64,000 nt of DNA. Origin: Limanda limanda. Taxonomy: Eukaryota; Chordata; Actinopteri; Pleuronectiformes; Pleuronectidae. Location: the NCBI RefSeq assembly GCF_963576545.1, contig NC_083651.1, positions 20,258,248 through 20,322,247 on the forward strand. Reading direction: 5' to 3'. How positions within the stretch are numbered: position 1 is the first letter of the stretch; each line of letters starts with the position of its first letter. Shown here piece by piece: positions 1 through 12,422 of the stretch. The notes below the pieces were generated by a model that was not told the DNA's origin, did not search any database, and saw only the letters and a list, made by a program, of their open reading frames with translations. The position numbers were made by a program, and so were the translations under genes.

Positions 1-3000
1 TCCTTTATCTCCTGTTAGGAGGATTTGTCCCCACAGATTATAGCGAACATCTAATATCTCTGCACCCAAACTAGCCAGTACATCGCAATATACAACAAAT
101 AAAGTTGTGTAATTCTGTCTCAATGACAGTTTAGAAGAACAGGAAGTAAACACAGAGGACTTTTTTGTTTTACTAAATGTTATCACATAAACAGATAATC
201 TGAAAAATTACATATAATATATTTACTACAGATTAGTAAGAATAAAAAGGCTTTAGAAAATATACAATAAGCCCCCTCGGGTACATTGTGTGTTTCTTGG
301 ATTAAGAGACTGAATGACGGAACAACTTGCTGAAGCTATTGAATTAGTAGCATGGAGCTCACAAATGACTAATGACATTTGTTTTGCACCTTTACAAAAC
401 TATTATTGCTAATAGAATAATATTAATGCTTTTTATGGAAATCATTTAGTGGGAGAATTGCTCAGCAGCTTCATCTTAATGTAATTTATGCCACTTTTGT
501 TTATGTACAAAGTCTCGGCTCTACCTCCGTGTTAACGTATTACACAAACAGCATTGTGGAAATGCAACATCTTATCTTAAAGGTAAAATACATTAATTTA
601 CGCGGAGCAGATTTGGGTCATGTCACACTCATTTACATAATAGTATGCATTATCAAAGCAGCTAGAGTGTACAGTGTGAGGCAAAGTGCTTACACTTAAT
701 CATCGGTGTGTTACCTTATTACATGAGGAGTTAATATATGTCTGCAGTATTCTGGATCATTGGCAGTATATACTGTTTTCTGCTCCACCAGCTTACACTG
801 GATATTACACAGTGTGGCAATTTGCCTCAGTTTACTTGTTATATCATCATACAGTGTTTGCCCAATTTTTTTTTTAATGAGATGATCAGATTTATTCTTC
901 CAAATGTTGGAATTGGCTTGAATTCTTTGAGCAGTAAGCCAAAAGTAAAATGCAACACTGTACCTGTAAATAAATATAATAAATCATATGATATACATAG
1001 AAATATAAATAGTTTGAACAATTTCTTACAGTTTCTTTTATAAAAAACAAAATGTTTATTACCTGATGAGTTTTAGAGCTGAAGAATAAGAGCTTAACAT
1101 TCGCACATTTTCTAATATATCCAAGAATGTCCTTAAGTTAATGACTTCAAAACTGTGAAATCTTTTATATCGTCCTGAACTGCATAATTTTGTTCCTGAG
1201 ATTTTGTCCTTTTAATATCTAAGCGTGTTTAGACCATATGTCCCTGCCATCTACAAAACTCCTTCATTCCCCACTGTATAAAGAAATACCAGTATTTTCT
1301 TCATAATAAAAAGTGGATTACTGTGAATCACAGGGAAGCGTCACCAGCTGTCACAGAGAAATGAAACCAGGCTGGCCAATGTCTATGATGATTTAAAAAA
1401 AAAAAAAAAACCATTTTGAAATTAACGATTAATTAGTTCATTGTTTTTTAAGGTGCAGGGCAGTAGTAGAAGTACTAGTTATTATAACAAATATTATTTC
1501 TATAATTTTTTAAGTTATTTCTGGTAAATAGTTACATTATTAGTAGAAGACATACTGCTTTTTTAAGAATGTGACATTTTATGGTTTTTAAAATTTGTTC
1601 AACAGGTGGAACAAGGAAAAAAAGTATCAACCTCACATTTGTACTTTTACTAAAGTATATAAAGTATCAACATTGATGCATTGGCCACAACTGTTAATTC
1701 TACAATAGCTCTTTTATTTATTTGCATTTAATGGTCACTTAAACATATGTGGCATTTACATATACACTTTATCTGAAGCCGTAACATTTGTATTTGTCTA
1801 TTAATTCAAATTAATAGTTTGCCTTGTAACTTTTGGGTCATAGAGAGGCATGAGGGATATACATGTTCTCCTGCTGTATTAAAAAAAGACCATGCTACTC
1901 TTCTTAAGGTAAAACTGCTGCACCACCTGAAGAAGCCGGAGTCGGGTTTGACTGATTACGGCGCCACCATCGCTTGTTTGGCCGCCTCCCCTAAAAGCAA
2001 TACTCAGCAGAACATGGCTTTTTCTCTCTCATGTTGTGCCTCCTCCATGAGTAATTACATCCGTGATTTCTGAGCTGCACTACAGCTTCCTCAGTGGAAA
2101 AACCCAAAGGCTGATAGCAGCTCCTCCTGGAACTGTGTTTTTAAAATACTAAATATCCTATACAACTGTGAGCCATAGAGCCAAAATCAGTAAGGAGGGC
2201 ATCACATCTTTATTTCCTTCACTTCATGGTGTTCATTTATTTGCTCTTGAGGACTGCTACTACCTTGAGTTGCTCCTCTACAACTCCCACAGAATACTGT
2301 AGGAGGCTGAGCAGACAAAGACAAATGGCTCGCGCCCCAATTTCCATAGTGCTGTACATCTTTTAATCATAAATACTAAACAATGAACAACACTGGGGCT
2401 CGTGGCGCCGGATGGACAAGAGCGGTGAGCCTCCTCCTCCTCCTCTGTCTCTCTTCATGCTGCCGGTGGAATGACTAATGCATTGAGGGTCATGGTGTAA
2501 AACCGCTGCCCCAAGGTCAACGTACTGACACTTAATTGTTTGTCCTGTCATCTGTCACTTCCTTGAAATTTCATATCTGACCCTTGTTAGCCCTGTGTTT
2601 CTGTTTTAATCCCCAGTGTGACAGAAAGATCAGGACTGTGCTGTTATCAAGATGTGTCAGATTACTTGTGTTGGGTCCTGTCATTGTGATGCAATACAGG
2701 CCGAGGATTCCTGTCTGTCATGTGCGGACTGAGGCACGGCCACGCTCTTTAATGTTGTTTTCACCGATTGGTTCCAGTTATTTATACATTTCAGCTTCTT
2801 ATCAATTGAACCGGGGAAAGAATCCTTCCCTCTGATCTGATCCTTAAACTTTAAAAGTTATACATGTTCAAAATGATACATATTTCAAATCACAAATAGA
2901 AGAGTTGCACCAAGTGCTACAAACCTGTGGTAACACACTTAACAGAATGTATAATGTAGGTGTGAAAATGCCTTTGTTTTTAATGTCTGTAGTTTGTCTT

Positions 3001-3054
3001 TCTTCACACAGTATATGTAGCATTGGTGTACTAGCTTTACTAGCACCATACCTT
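1..3054. other. Intergenic, nothing recognised
   Basis: AT-rich DNA with A- and T-runs. Open frames are at most 101 codons, with no homology I recognise and no splice context. 1605-1680 contains TACTTTTACTAAAGTA, a phrase seen in fish repeats. Confidence 0.6.
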
Positions 3055-3112
3055 TATAATTGTGAGGCGCTTTGGGAATAAGTGAAAGCCAATACAAATT
3101 AGATTATAAATG
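3055..3112 (+). repeat. Fish repeat tail (GGCGCTTTGGGAATAAGT)
   Basis: Resembles the common teleost repeat ending with gcgctttgg..taaa..ctatataaat. Short and degenerate. Confidence 0.35.
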
Positions 3113-3567
3113 GGAAGGTACATCAATCACAGCCGGATGTAATATTGCTTTTTTTTTTTTGTCGACCGGCTGCTGCAGCACAAAGAACCTTCACTGAGAA
3201 CAAACCGTGGTTGGTTTAATTGTTGATATATGGCAGGTAGAAAAGAAAACATTCTTTTATATGTAAAGATATGTTTTCATTTTGATGCTATTATTGCACA
3301 AAACTTTTCTTTATAAAAATCCACTTTCGTGGCCAAACAAAATTTGTCCTTTTCCTTAGTTCACAGCCTTTTCATGTAAAATAAAGGATTATTTCACACA
3401 ATGCTTACGTCTGATTATGTGTCTGACTGGACTGTTGGTTTCATGCCAGTTAGATTTCACTAATGTGCTACCTTTTCTTCCCTGGACACAATTAAGTTTT
3501 TTAATCCATATATAGCTTGTTTACAGTTTGTGTTTTCCATAATAATGTGTAGTTAAAGCCTAACAGA

Positions 3568-4281
3568 CACATTTAATATTTTTCTAACTAACTTTCATCT
3601 ATTGTTAGAATCACTAGTGCTAATGTGCAGCCACACGCAGGCAGCAGAAATAAGTTTCATGCCACTTGCATGCTTGTGCAGGTGTGTGCTTGTGTGCCTG
3701 CTGTCAGAACAGAAGATACGATCAATACATTGACTCAGCAAAACCTCACCCAATGATGTCATTATTTCATTATTCTTTTGTCTTCAATCTGTTGTAAATG
3801 AAGTTAGAATTAACTGGGATATTATTGTTTTAAAGGAGTTTTGGAACTGTGTGGCCCTTTATTTCAGGACACACTCACACCGAACACTATCATGTAGGCC
3901 TATAAACATTTAATATCTTTCTAACCAACTTTCATAATGCATTTTTTAGGCACCAGTGGTAATTTGCAGTAATGCAGGAAGCACAAATAGGCATCATGTC
4001 ACCTCTATGCTTGTGCTCAGCCTCTGCATTGCCTAAATTCCCCTTGGGATCGATAAAGCATCTGTCTATCTATCATGTGTGTCCTCGTCGGCCTGTTGTT
4101 GGAAAAGAAAATATAGGACTCATTCAGCAAAACCTCATCTGCAAATTTTTATAATTTTGGTCTAAACACCGACAAGTTGCCATTTACCTTTAATCAGTTG
4201 TAAATTAAGTTTTAATAAGCTGAGAAATTATCATTAAAACAGTTTTAGAACTTTGTGGCCTTTTCTTTCCAGGACACGCTC
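3568..4281. repeat. Ancient tandem duplication, two diverged copies
   Basis: Copy 1, about 3568-3880, and copy 2, about 3906-4281, share in order ACATTTAATATTTTTCTAAC-like, ATGCTTGTGC, TCAGCAAAACCTCA, AATCTGTTGTAAAT-like and TTTCAGGACACACTC-like blocks. Identity looks like roughly 70-75%. Confidence 0.75.
4018..4074 (+). repeat. Retroelement 3'-tail fragment inside duplication copy 2
   Basis: Contains AATTCCCCTTGGGATCGATA followed by AAGCATCTGTCTATCTATC, a familiar 3' tail of teleost non-LTR elements. It is absent from the equivalent place in copy 1, so it entered after the duplication or was lost from copy 1. Confidence 0.55.
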
Positions 4282-5934
4282 GTATTTGACCTATTTTAAT
4301 ACACTCTGCAGCGTTCAATGAATGAAAAAAACAAAACACACCCACTCTACCCATTCATATACTACAAATTACTCTATTATCTGTAATTTATGGCGTCTTT
4401 TTTTTCTCAATCCTGCGGTTTCCCATGCGAAACAGTGCGAGGTTATGGCCCACGACTTAACAAATGATGTGCTTGTGTTTGTATGAATGTATTGATCAGC
4501 GCTCCATTTGGGCAGATATCTTTCTTGATTTAGGATGGCAGGCTCGCGGGCAGGAGCGCCGTCTCCCTCCCTCACGCCATGTTTTCTGTTTTTTGCCTCA
4601 CTGGCTCTCCTAACTGCTCCGTTTTATTGAATAAATTCAAGCTGTCACTTCCCATGCCGGCGGAATAACTCAAGCTCAACATATAGTAATACAGGAAAAG
4701 TAGGATAAAATAATCTTGTCATGGCTGTAAAAGTGATCGCTCGGAGCCATAGTTGGCAATCAATACACTAATTCCGTAATTTATACTTGCAGCAATTGAG
4801 GAGGAAGGAGGCTCTGATGTGGTATTTCTTGACTCACTGACCAACTTTGACCTTCAGGAGAAGTGAGAGTGGGATTATTGTGTTGTTCGGCTTAAAGAAA
4901 TCACCTACAGGAGTTGAGAGGCAACGCCTGACATTTTATGTTCAGGACCAAAACCTAAACTGATTAATTCTTGGTAAGCACCAGCTCTTGAGCTTTCTCT
5001 ATCTTTATGACAGCAAATCCCTGACACTCAGCTGACAGTGAAACATAAAAGCCGGTCAGTGATTTCCTCCAACTTATTTCTTTTATCCTTCCCTCTTTTT
5101 TATGGAGGGGGACGTTCCTTTTCTTTTTCGCCCCAAGGAGCAAGAGGATCTTTTTTTTCCACCGCAGCCAGAACTCATTATCAGCTCCTTATTCTGACGG
5201 CTTCACTTTTCAGCACTTGCCAATCACAGGCCATCCTATGTTTCTATTAATCATGTCTTTTTATGGGTCATTCGTGCCAGCTCTTTATGACTATGGCTGT
5301 ATGCAGAGCAGTGCCTAAGTAGCTCTCGCTGTGTGTTTTACACGTTTCAGCAGATCTGCACTCGGTGGCCTAGAACGTCGCGTTTCGGACGAGAACCGTG
5401 AAGCCCTGTGTGAAATCCATCGAGGGCCGAAATACAGGGAGGAGTCGGAAGTTTCTCTGAAAGGAAGAAATTGATCGCAATAAGCAGGGAGATTTTTTGT
5501 GTGTTTTTCTGCCCCCTCTAGTGATGCTAATAACTTAATGATTCTAAAAATGCATGCAATTTGCCTCCATTGGATTTAACCATATTGTGTACATATGTGC
5601 CGGTGATTTCCAATCACTGATTGAACAACAGACAATGTTTGGTAAATAATGGCATCAACTGGCAGGAAACACCCCGCCCATTCTTTAATGACGGGATATT
5701 ATGTCATAAAACAAAGCTATACATTACAGATGGACTCGTATAGCCTCTTTAAACTTCAGCCAAACTTGTTGTGCATGTTTCCCAGATTGCATTCAGGATG
5801 TTGTAATTGTCTCTGTAGGCTTGTTGTAACACTCGCTTTTTGCTTATCTGCTCTGTCCAGCATCCCAGGAATCTACTGGACAATTCCACAAGCTTTACAT
5901 TCAATGCCAGCGTTCAGTGCCAAACCAGGAGGTC
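4282..5934. other. Intergenic, nothing recognised
   Basis: Mixed composition with a GC-richer patch at 5340-5460. No gene, RNA or mobile element is supported. Confidence 0.55.
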
Positions 5935-6030
5935 ATGCCCTTAATGTAATGACATTTTGTGTTAACATTTTTTAAACCCTAACCACAATCTTTTCCTCAC
6001 CCTACTCAACCCTAGGTGAAATTCTTGGAC
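5935..6030. repeat. Fragment of a teleost AACCCTAACC-type dispersed repeat
   Basis: TGTTAACATTTTTTAAACCC followed by TAACCACAATCTTTTCCTCA is a phrase shared by a common fish repeat. No ends are visible. Confidence 0.4.
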
Positions 6031-6180
6031 GTTGTAGAAATGGAAAATTTTGAAATTCTTGGCATTCAATCCTCCACTCATTGCCAGTATTGTCTGGACA
6101 GCAACATTGTCTCCTAGAATATACTTTTACATGTAAACTGCAACAGTGTGTCAATGTGTTTGGTTGGAAACGTAACCATG

Positions 6181-9100
6181 ACCGGATTAAGTTTTCTACT
6201 AACATTATGTTTTTAATTCAAATATTGACGAACCACAGATATGTTAAAACTCAGAGTCACAACATCATAACGAGCCCATTAATCCAGCTCCATGCAACCA
6301 ATTACAAAAAACCCACAAACAGTGAGTGTATATAGTCTGAATGTCGGTAAATAGAAGGTGGTCTAAACGCAGCAGGGGGGCAATGGCCAGTGGGCCCCCC
6401 CGCTAAGTTATTGGGGACAGAAGGAACTGGGGGTCTGGTAATGATCACTAAACGTGTGCAGTGTTTAGCTGCAGCAGGAGATTGGTAAGGAGCTACGTGA
6501 CCTTTGCTGTATTGACCTATTGGTTGACTCTTCGCGGGGCGCTGCAGCAGCACGAGAAGCTCGGCTCACGAAGGAAAGAGGACACAAGGAAAGAGGACAT
6601 AGGGCAAGAAAAAGTTTGTACATGTATCCAGGAATGAACAGATGTACTTATTCATAACTGCATCTTTGTATGCATACACGTGATGCCTTTAGTGTGTCTG
6701 TGTGTGTGGAAGTGCAAACAGACAGAGTGTGAACGTGTTATTTGGGTGAGGTGGCGTGGTGGTGGAGCGTGGATGGGGGGGTGGGGGGGTTGTGACAGAC
6801 AGAGGTCTCACCTCACACTTCACCTCCCAAATAAATTAAAGGAATTTTTTTCCCAGATTCTGCCTCTCCCACTGCTGCCTGGAGCCGAATGAGCACTTGT
6901 GAGGATAATTAAAATTGATGATATAGAATGACAGAGACATGATTTCTGCCTGCAGCAAGAGGTCTCTGAAGACGGTCTAACCAAACTGTCATGCCACCGC
7001 TCTTCTGTTTTACATGACTGTTTCACCTTACTAAATTGATCGCAAGTAAATACTCCCTATTGAATTAAAGTGTGATGTATCAGTCCGGGGACTCGGGGTT
7101 ACCTTCTTTTGATGGAGGCTGTCCTTCATCATGGTTAGGTCCATGTGAGCGATTCCTGTGGCAACGTTGTGGGTTTTGGCCTCTAGTTTTAACAGTTCAC
7201 CAGTCTAGATGAGGATGTTCAGTAGATGAGGATGTTGCTTTATTTTAACCCAGTCAAATTCAGCATGTATATACAGAATATCAACTCTAGATAATAAAAG
7301 ATCATAATGTATCAATGTTGACGGCAGAAAGATGTTGATTATATATAGTATTTGTTTATCAATCTGTTTATCTGGGCTACAGATACAGTTGTAATCTTAT
7401 AAACTATGTTTCATATGGACATAGAGTCAGACAAATATATATCTACCAATCATATATTTCAACATTTCTCTACATTTTCATTCATGTGTTTAGTATTTAT
7501 GTTGTGAAATGAAACTAAACTAAAAAAAAACACATGTATTTATTTTATTGAATTGTTAACTTATATTATAACATTTGATTTATTGATTGATTATGCATTT
7601 CATATTTTTTATATTAAGGTTTGGTTTTTTTGTGACAGCTGAGCAAAGTCCCCACACTAATGAAGGCAAAAACATGGTGCTGAAAACTATGTGAAAAAAA
7701 AGAAACGAGTTCAGATCATATTTTTCCTTTTTATTTAATTCGGTAGGATTATTTTTTCTTAGCTTTGTTATACAGCACTATCAATCATAAATTAACTGAT
7801 TATACACCAGTTACAATATTTTTCCTTCATAGAGGAAAGGATAAATGATATAAAGGTTTTTATATCCGCTTACAAGTGCATGATAATGTGTTAAAGATAA
7901 TTCATTCACTTAATATAATATTTAAACATGCGAAGCCGAGTTATTATAGAAATTGATTCCATTTGTTTAAATTATTTTCTTTTGAATACATTTTTTTGGG
8001 AATAATTCTTTCCATATATATACATAAGATACAAAGAGTCGATTATTCTCGGAGTATGTGTTGCTCCACTTGTTCCACTTGTGCACAGGTGAGAGGATAA
8101 TGTCAAACTAATTATCTAAGTGCAGAGTATCAGAAGAGGAGAGTGCTCAGCCTTTGATTATTCATGCCTTTTTTTTTTACACATCTTCATAATATCCCAA
8201 AGTGTTAGTTTATGAGCAAATGACGAATTTGCCGTTTTAGAATCATAGTTAATTATTGCGCTAAGCACACAATGAGGGGCATGTCAGATAGACTCCTCCA
8301 GTAAATTGATCTACATCCGAGTCGGCTGGACTTGCTCAACATGTATTGTGCTGGCCCAACATATTAGGGTCATTTGATTATTCCTCAGCACATGTCATTT
8401 TTAGTCCTGAGTGGGAACAGCTTGCTCCTGTCTCTGGTTTGTTTGAAGGAGGTGAACAGCTGTCAATGAGGAGTGCACGGGGACATAGGGCTAGACAAGG
8501 GGCAGGTCGGGGGGGGATGGTGAGCCGCTAAACCCCCACCAGGGTCCTCCTAAAGATAAATATTGATTGCGGACAGTTTTAATTACTTCTTTAAATTGAG
8601 CAATTTTGGTTTTCCCAGTTGGCTCCCGGCGAAAAATCCATGTAGGATCCCACACTGAGGGAGAGGGAGAGTGTTGAGCATGGCGTACCATAAATCACTG
8701 CAGATACATAATTCATTGGAAGCATGTGAAAAGGACAAGACAAGATGCTTTGGATCATTGAAAACAGCATTTCCAGAGGTCTCTCCACGTAGTGTGATCT
8801 CCCCCCTTGTTTGTATTAGAATTTGTTACCTTGTTCAACTTGCGCTCTCATCTGAATGATGCTGAATGATAGATGTGCATCCTTTAAGTTGAATCTCTAT
8901 GCATTTCTCATCACATGTGATCAATATAGAAAGATACTTGAAAAGAACAAATGTCAATATCTTCATTTAACACAGAAAAGGATCCAAACCTAATTAAAGA
9001 ATAGGAGCAGATTTCAATCATGATAGTGTCTCTCCAGTGAAGTTACTAAAACCTTACTATATTCTTGACATGCTTTTTGTCCACTCATGTTCAGAAGGGC

Positions 9101-9559
9101 AAGGTCAGTGCTAATCTCTCCTAATGTGAGGGCTACTCTTGATCTTCACTCATCGTTTAACGTGTCATTTCTATTACAGCGTAAGAAACATTCTCTCCTG
9201 CACTTTGTCAGTGTCTCGATGAGGCGAAGAGATCACGTCCTTGACATGTAAGCAGCATTATTGTCCTGCTATTCAAATAAATGTCTGCTAATAGGTTCAG
9301 TGTCAAGTCTTTCAGCCAAGATATGTATCATGGGATGGAGACCGTCACTCTGAACTGCTGGTGCAATCATGATTGGAATGTATCTCATCATATTAGGGTT
9401 ATCGAGCCTTCACCTTGACCATACGCGAAGCCTCGTTTTTCCTTTTTATCCTGTGAGAAGTAGTCCAGGTCAAGGGGATAATTTGATTTGACTTTTTTGG
9501 ATTTATTGTCCTGCTCGGTGACACTTCAGCAGCTGTAAAGGATCGTGGCGAGACGCCAG
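6181..9559. other. Intergenic, nothing recognised
   Basis: 6340-6560 is GC-richer; 7200-8050 is very AT-rich. 8240-8700 lacks repeats and could be conserved non-coding sequence, but nothing proves it. Confidence 0.5.
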
Positions 9560-10240
9560 CAGAGATTCTTCAGCAGTCGATGACGAGAGTCTGCAGACAT
9601 GCTAGCAGCTCTGTGATGCTGTAGCTCTGAGCTAAACATTAATTAAGGCATGTTAACATGCTCACAGTGACAATACTAACATGCTGAGGTTTGGAAAATA
9701 CAATGCCCATCTTTGTAGTGCACCTCGGCATGCTAACACTTGCTAATTAGCATTAAACACAATGAACTACTGAGGCCACTGTAAAGAATACCCTTATTTT
9801 ACAGGTCTCTGACAAATTATAAATTGAACCTTATGATAATGAGCGATGGAGATCGGGGGTTACGGGAGTTATAACTATTAAATCTAAGAAGAACATGAAT
9901 GTTTGTGCCAAACTTTTCGCAAAAATTTGGTCATTTCACAAAAAAACCTAAGTCTAATTTTGATTTATCCCCGGGAACCATGAATGTCTACACAAAATTT
10001 CATGTCAATCTGATAATTGTTGTTGAGATATTGCATCAAACCTATAAATGTCGACCTCATGCTGATGCTAGCGGAAAAGTCAGGAAATCACTGTCATTGG
10101 GAGTCAAGTCATTGGGATTCATCCTCAGGGGATCATGAATGCCTCAACAAAATGTCATGTCAATAAAACTGGTAGTTGTTGAGGTATTTCAGTCTGGACA
10201 ATAGGCTGTTTATATAGATGGACGACGCAGTTCCACTTCC
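9560..10240. repeat. Degenerate teleost dispersed repeat (GCTAACATGCTAA family)
   Basis: Phrases such as CATGTTAACATGCTCACAGT, GCTAACACTTGCTAATTAGC, CATGAATGTCTACACAAAAT and GTTGTTGAGATATT are familiar from a widespread fish repeat. Two similar sub-blocks (about 9950-10040 and 10100-10195) each contain ATGAATG...TTTCATGTCAAT followed by GTTGTTGAG or a variant. No clear ends. Confidence 0.5.
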
Positions 10241-12383
10241 TCCCACTATCCAGAAATGAAGTCGATCTTGACAGTTTTTATAGCTTCAAATAACTAATTA
10301 ATGCTGAACTTAGATCAGTGTGATAATAATGACCTAAAATCACAGAAAGCATCATTGAGAAACATTCAGTAGGTGTGTATCATTTTACTTTTATGTCCTA
10401 TCTTCTAATTTAGAGGAGGGAGGATTTATGAGCTATTCTGCAGCCAGCCACTAGGGGGAAATCAGGATGCTTTGGCTTAATTTTTTGGGAGCGGTCGTCC
10501 ATCTTTCTACACATTCTATGTGACTGACCAACAGACCAACATTGCCATCCCTGAAGTCGGTTGCTGGCATGGCTAAAAAAACAATCTGGCTGTTCTGGAG
10601 CTTTCTATCATATCACATGGTCTTCCTCAGCAGGTGCAGTTAACTGGTTGTTATGGAAATGTAAGTTTTTCCATCTGTATTGTTCTGATCTCATTAACGA
10701 CTTTTAGCAGTATCCCACGTGTGGCGGCAGGTCTGTGACGGCAGCCTGTAAATGGCAGCTCCCACTCCTCCTCTCTCCACTCAGACATGCAGCGTCTCTC
10801 TGCCTCACCTCTGGGAGAGGCGGCACAGCTTCCCTCCACTCATCTGTCCCAAATTCACAAGGCCGGACCCCCTCTCCTGGGACCAGGCTCTCCATACCGC
10901 CAAATAGATTGGTCGCTGGAATTACACGATTGAGGTTTTTCTGAGCAAAGTATTACTCTGTTGAGCTGCAGAGACCCCGCACTGACCTGTGCATGGAGGC
11001 ATACAAGGAGGAATTTTTACACTCAGTTCATAAGAGGCGTCACCGTAATGATTGGCTTGGAGTTTTTTCCCCTTGTCCCTTTTGCCGGTATTAAACAGAG
11101 GAGAATGAGAGGTAGCTGGGTGGTGCGCTGACCTTAATCTGAAGGGTTGTGCTGTTAGAAGCAGAGGTGAGTGTGGTCAGCTGTGCTATGCCAGGCCATT
11201 GTCAATCTATAACATGATAGCTCCAGAGTGGACACAGACTGAAGCATTAGGTGTACACGCCCAACTGTAGTGTCTCACTTACTCCAGGAGTCCGATGGGG
11301 TTTGTGTCTTCCACAGAGAAGACAGTGGTCCCTTTTGTTTTTAAAGGGGGACGCGTAGAAAATGGTCTAAAACAATACGCAGAGCAGATAATACACAGGC
11401 AGCAATGTCACAGCCTGAGTGCATTTCTCATGCATTATCCCACATTATTATAATACAGCAAACACACAATAAGAGAGGAGGGCTGTGTGGTGTGTGTTGT
11501 TTGATGTGTCTGATGTGATGTTTTGTGCAATCCGGCCCTGTTTCACATTCGTATTCATGCGAGCGGATCAGCATATATACCATACATCAATAGAGTAAAC
11601 ACCGGCCAACACTTCCTGCCTCAACCCTGCAGACGACGAGGAATGTTCTAAAACAAACTCAAATGAATAAATAATATGTCAAGGAAGTGCTCATTCTCAG
11701 ATCCATAAATTACCTCAGGCAGGCCCCACGCTGTCCTCCGTGACACAGAGTGAGTGAGAGTCCTGCCTGTGATTGCGTCCCCTCTCCTCCTTATGCACCA
11801 GACTGACAAGCCCGTGTGGCAGAGACAAGCCCCTCGCCTCTAAGCGCTAATAGATGATTGGTGGCAGGATAGGAGGCTTCAGTTCTCCCTTTCATCCTTG
11901 CCTGCTTTTGACCTGGAGAGCCGGCAGTAATCGGCCCGGCAGAGGGGTAATCATTCCCTGTGTGGCGACTCTGATAAGTAGGAGCACCTTCCCTCGGTGG
12001 CGGCGGAGGGAGCTCCGGCGGCCTCCTCCGGTTATCGCACTGCCCGGCCCCCCCTTCAAGAGGCTGCGTTGCCTCCTCTCCCCGGCTCAAAGGCTCCATC
12101 AACAGCGGCTCTCTGCTCGGCTTTCATCTGACAGAGCACATAAGCCGCTGAAAGGGAGGGGAAAAAATAGACTGGGTTCTATCTCTCAAACTGTGATCTT
12201 ATGAATTCGATTTGGCCACTTTTAAAAATGTAACTGCACAATTTGTTATTTTCTCCTGTTTCCCTTTCTCTGTTAATATCCGTGGCGATAAATTGCCTCG
12301 ATTGACAGGCTCTCTTTTTTTTTTCTGCTGTTGTTGTGTACTTGTGTGTTTGTGATAAGGCGGCAAAACCGTGGTCACCTGAA

Positions 12384-12422
12384 GGGGGGTGGGGGGGGTG
12401 GGGGGGGGTGGGGGGGGGGGGT
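12384..12422. repeat. G-rich tract with G-quadruplex pattern
   Basis: Four runs of six to eleven G separated by single T, all on the plus strand. Confidence 0.85.

Noticed and set aside
6014..6030. AGGTGAAATTCTTGGAC, identical to a short piece of 18S rRNA
   Set aside because: Only 17 bases match; flanks do not continue as rRNA. Chance or a repeat.
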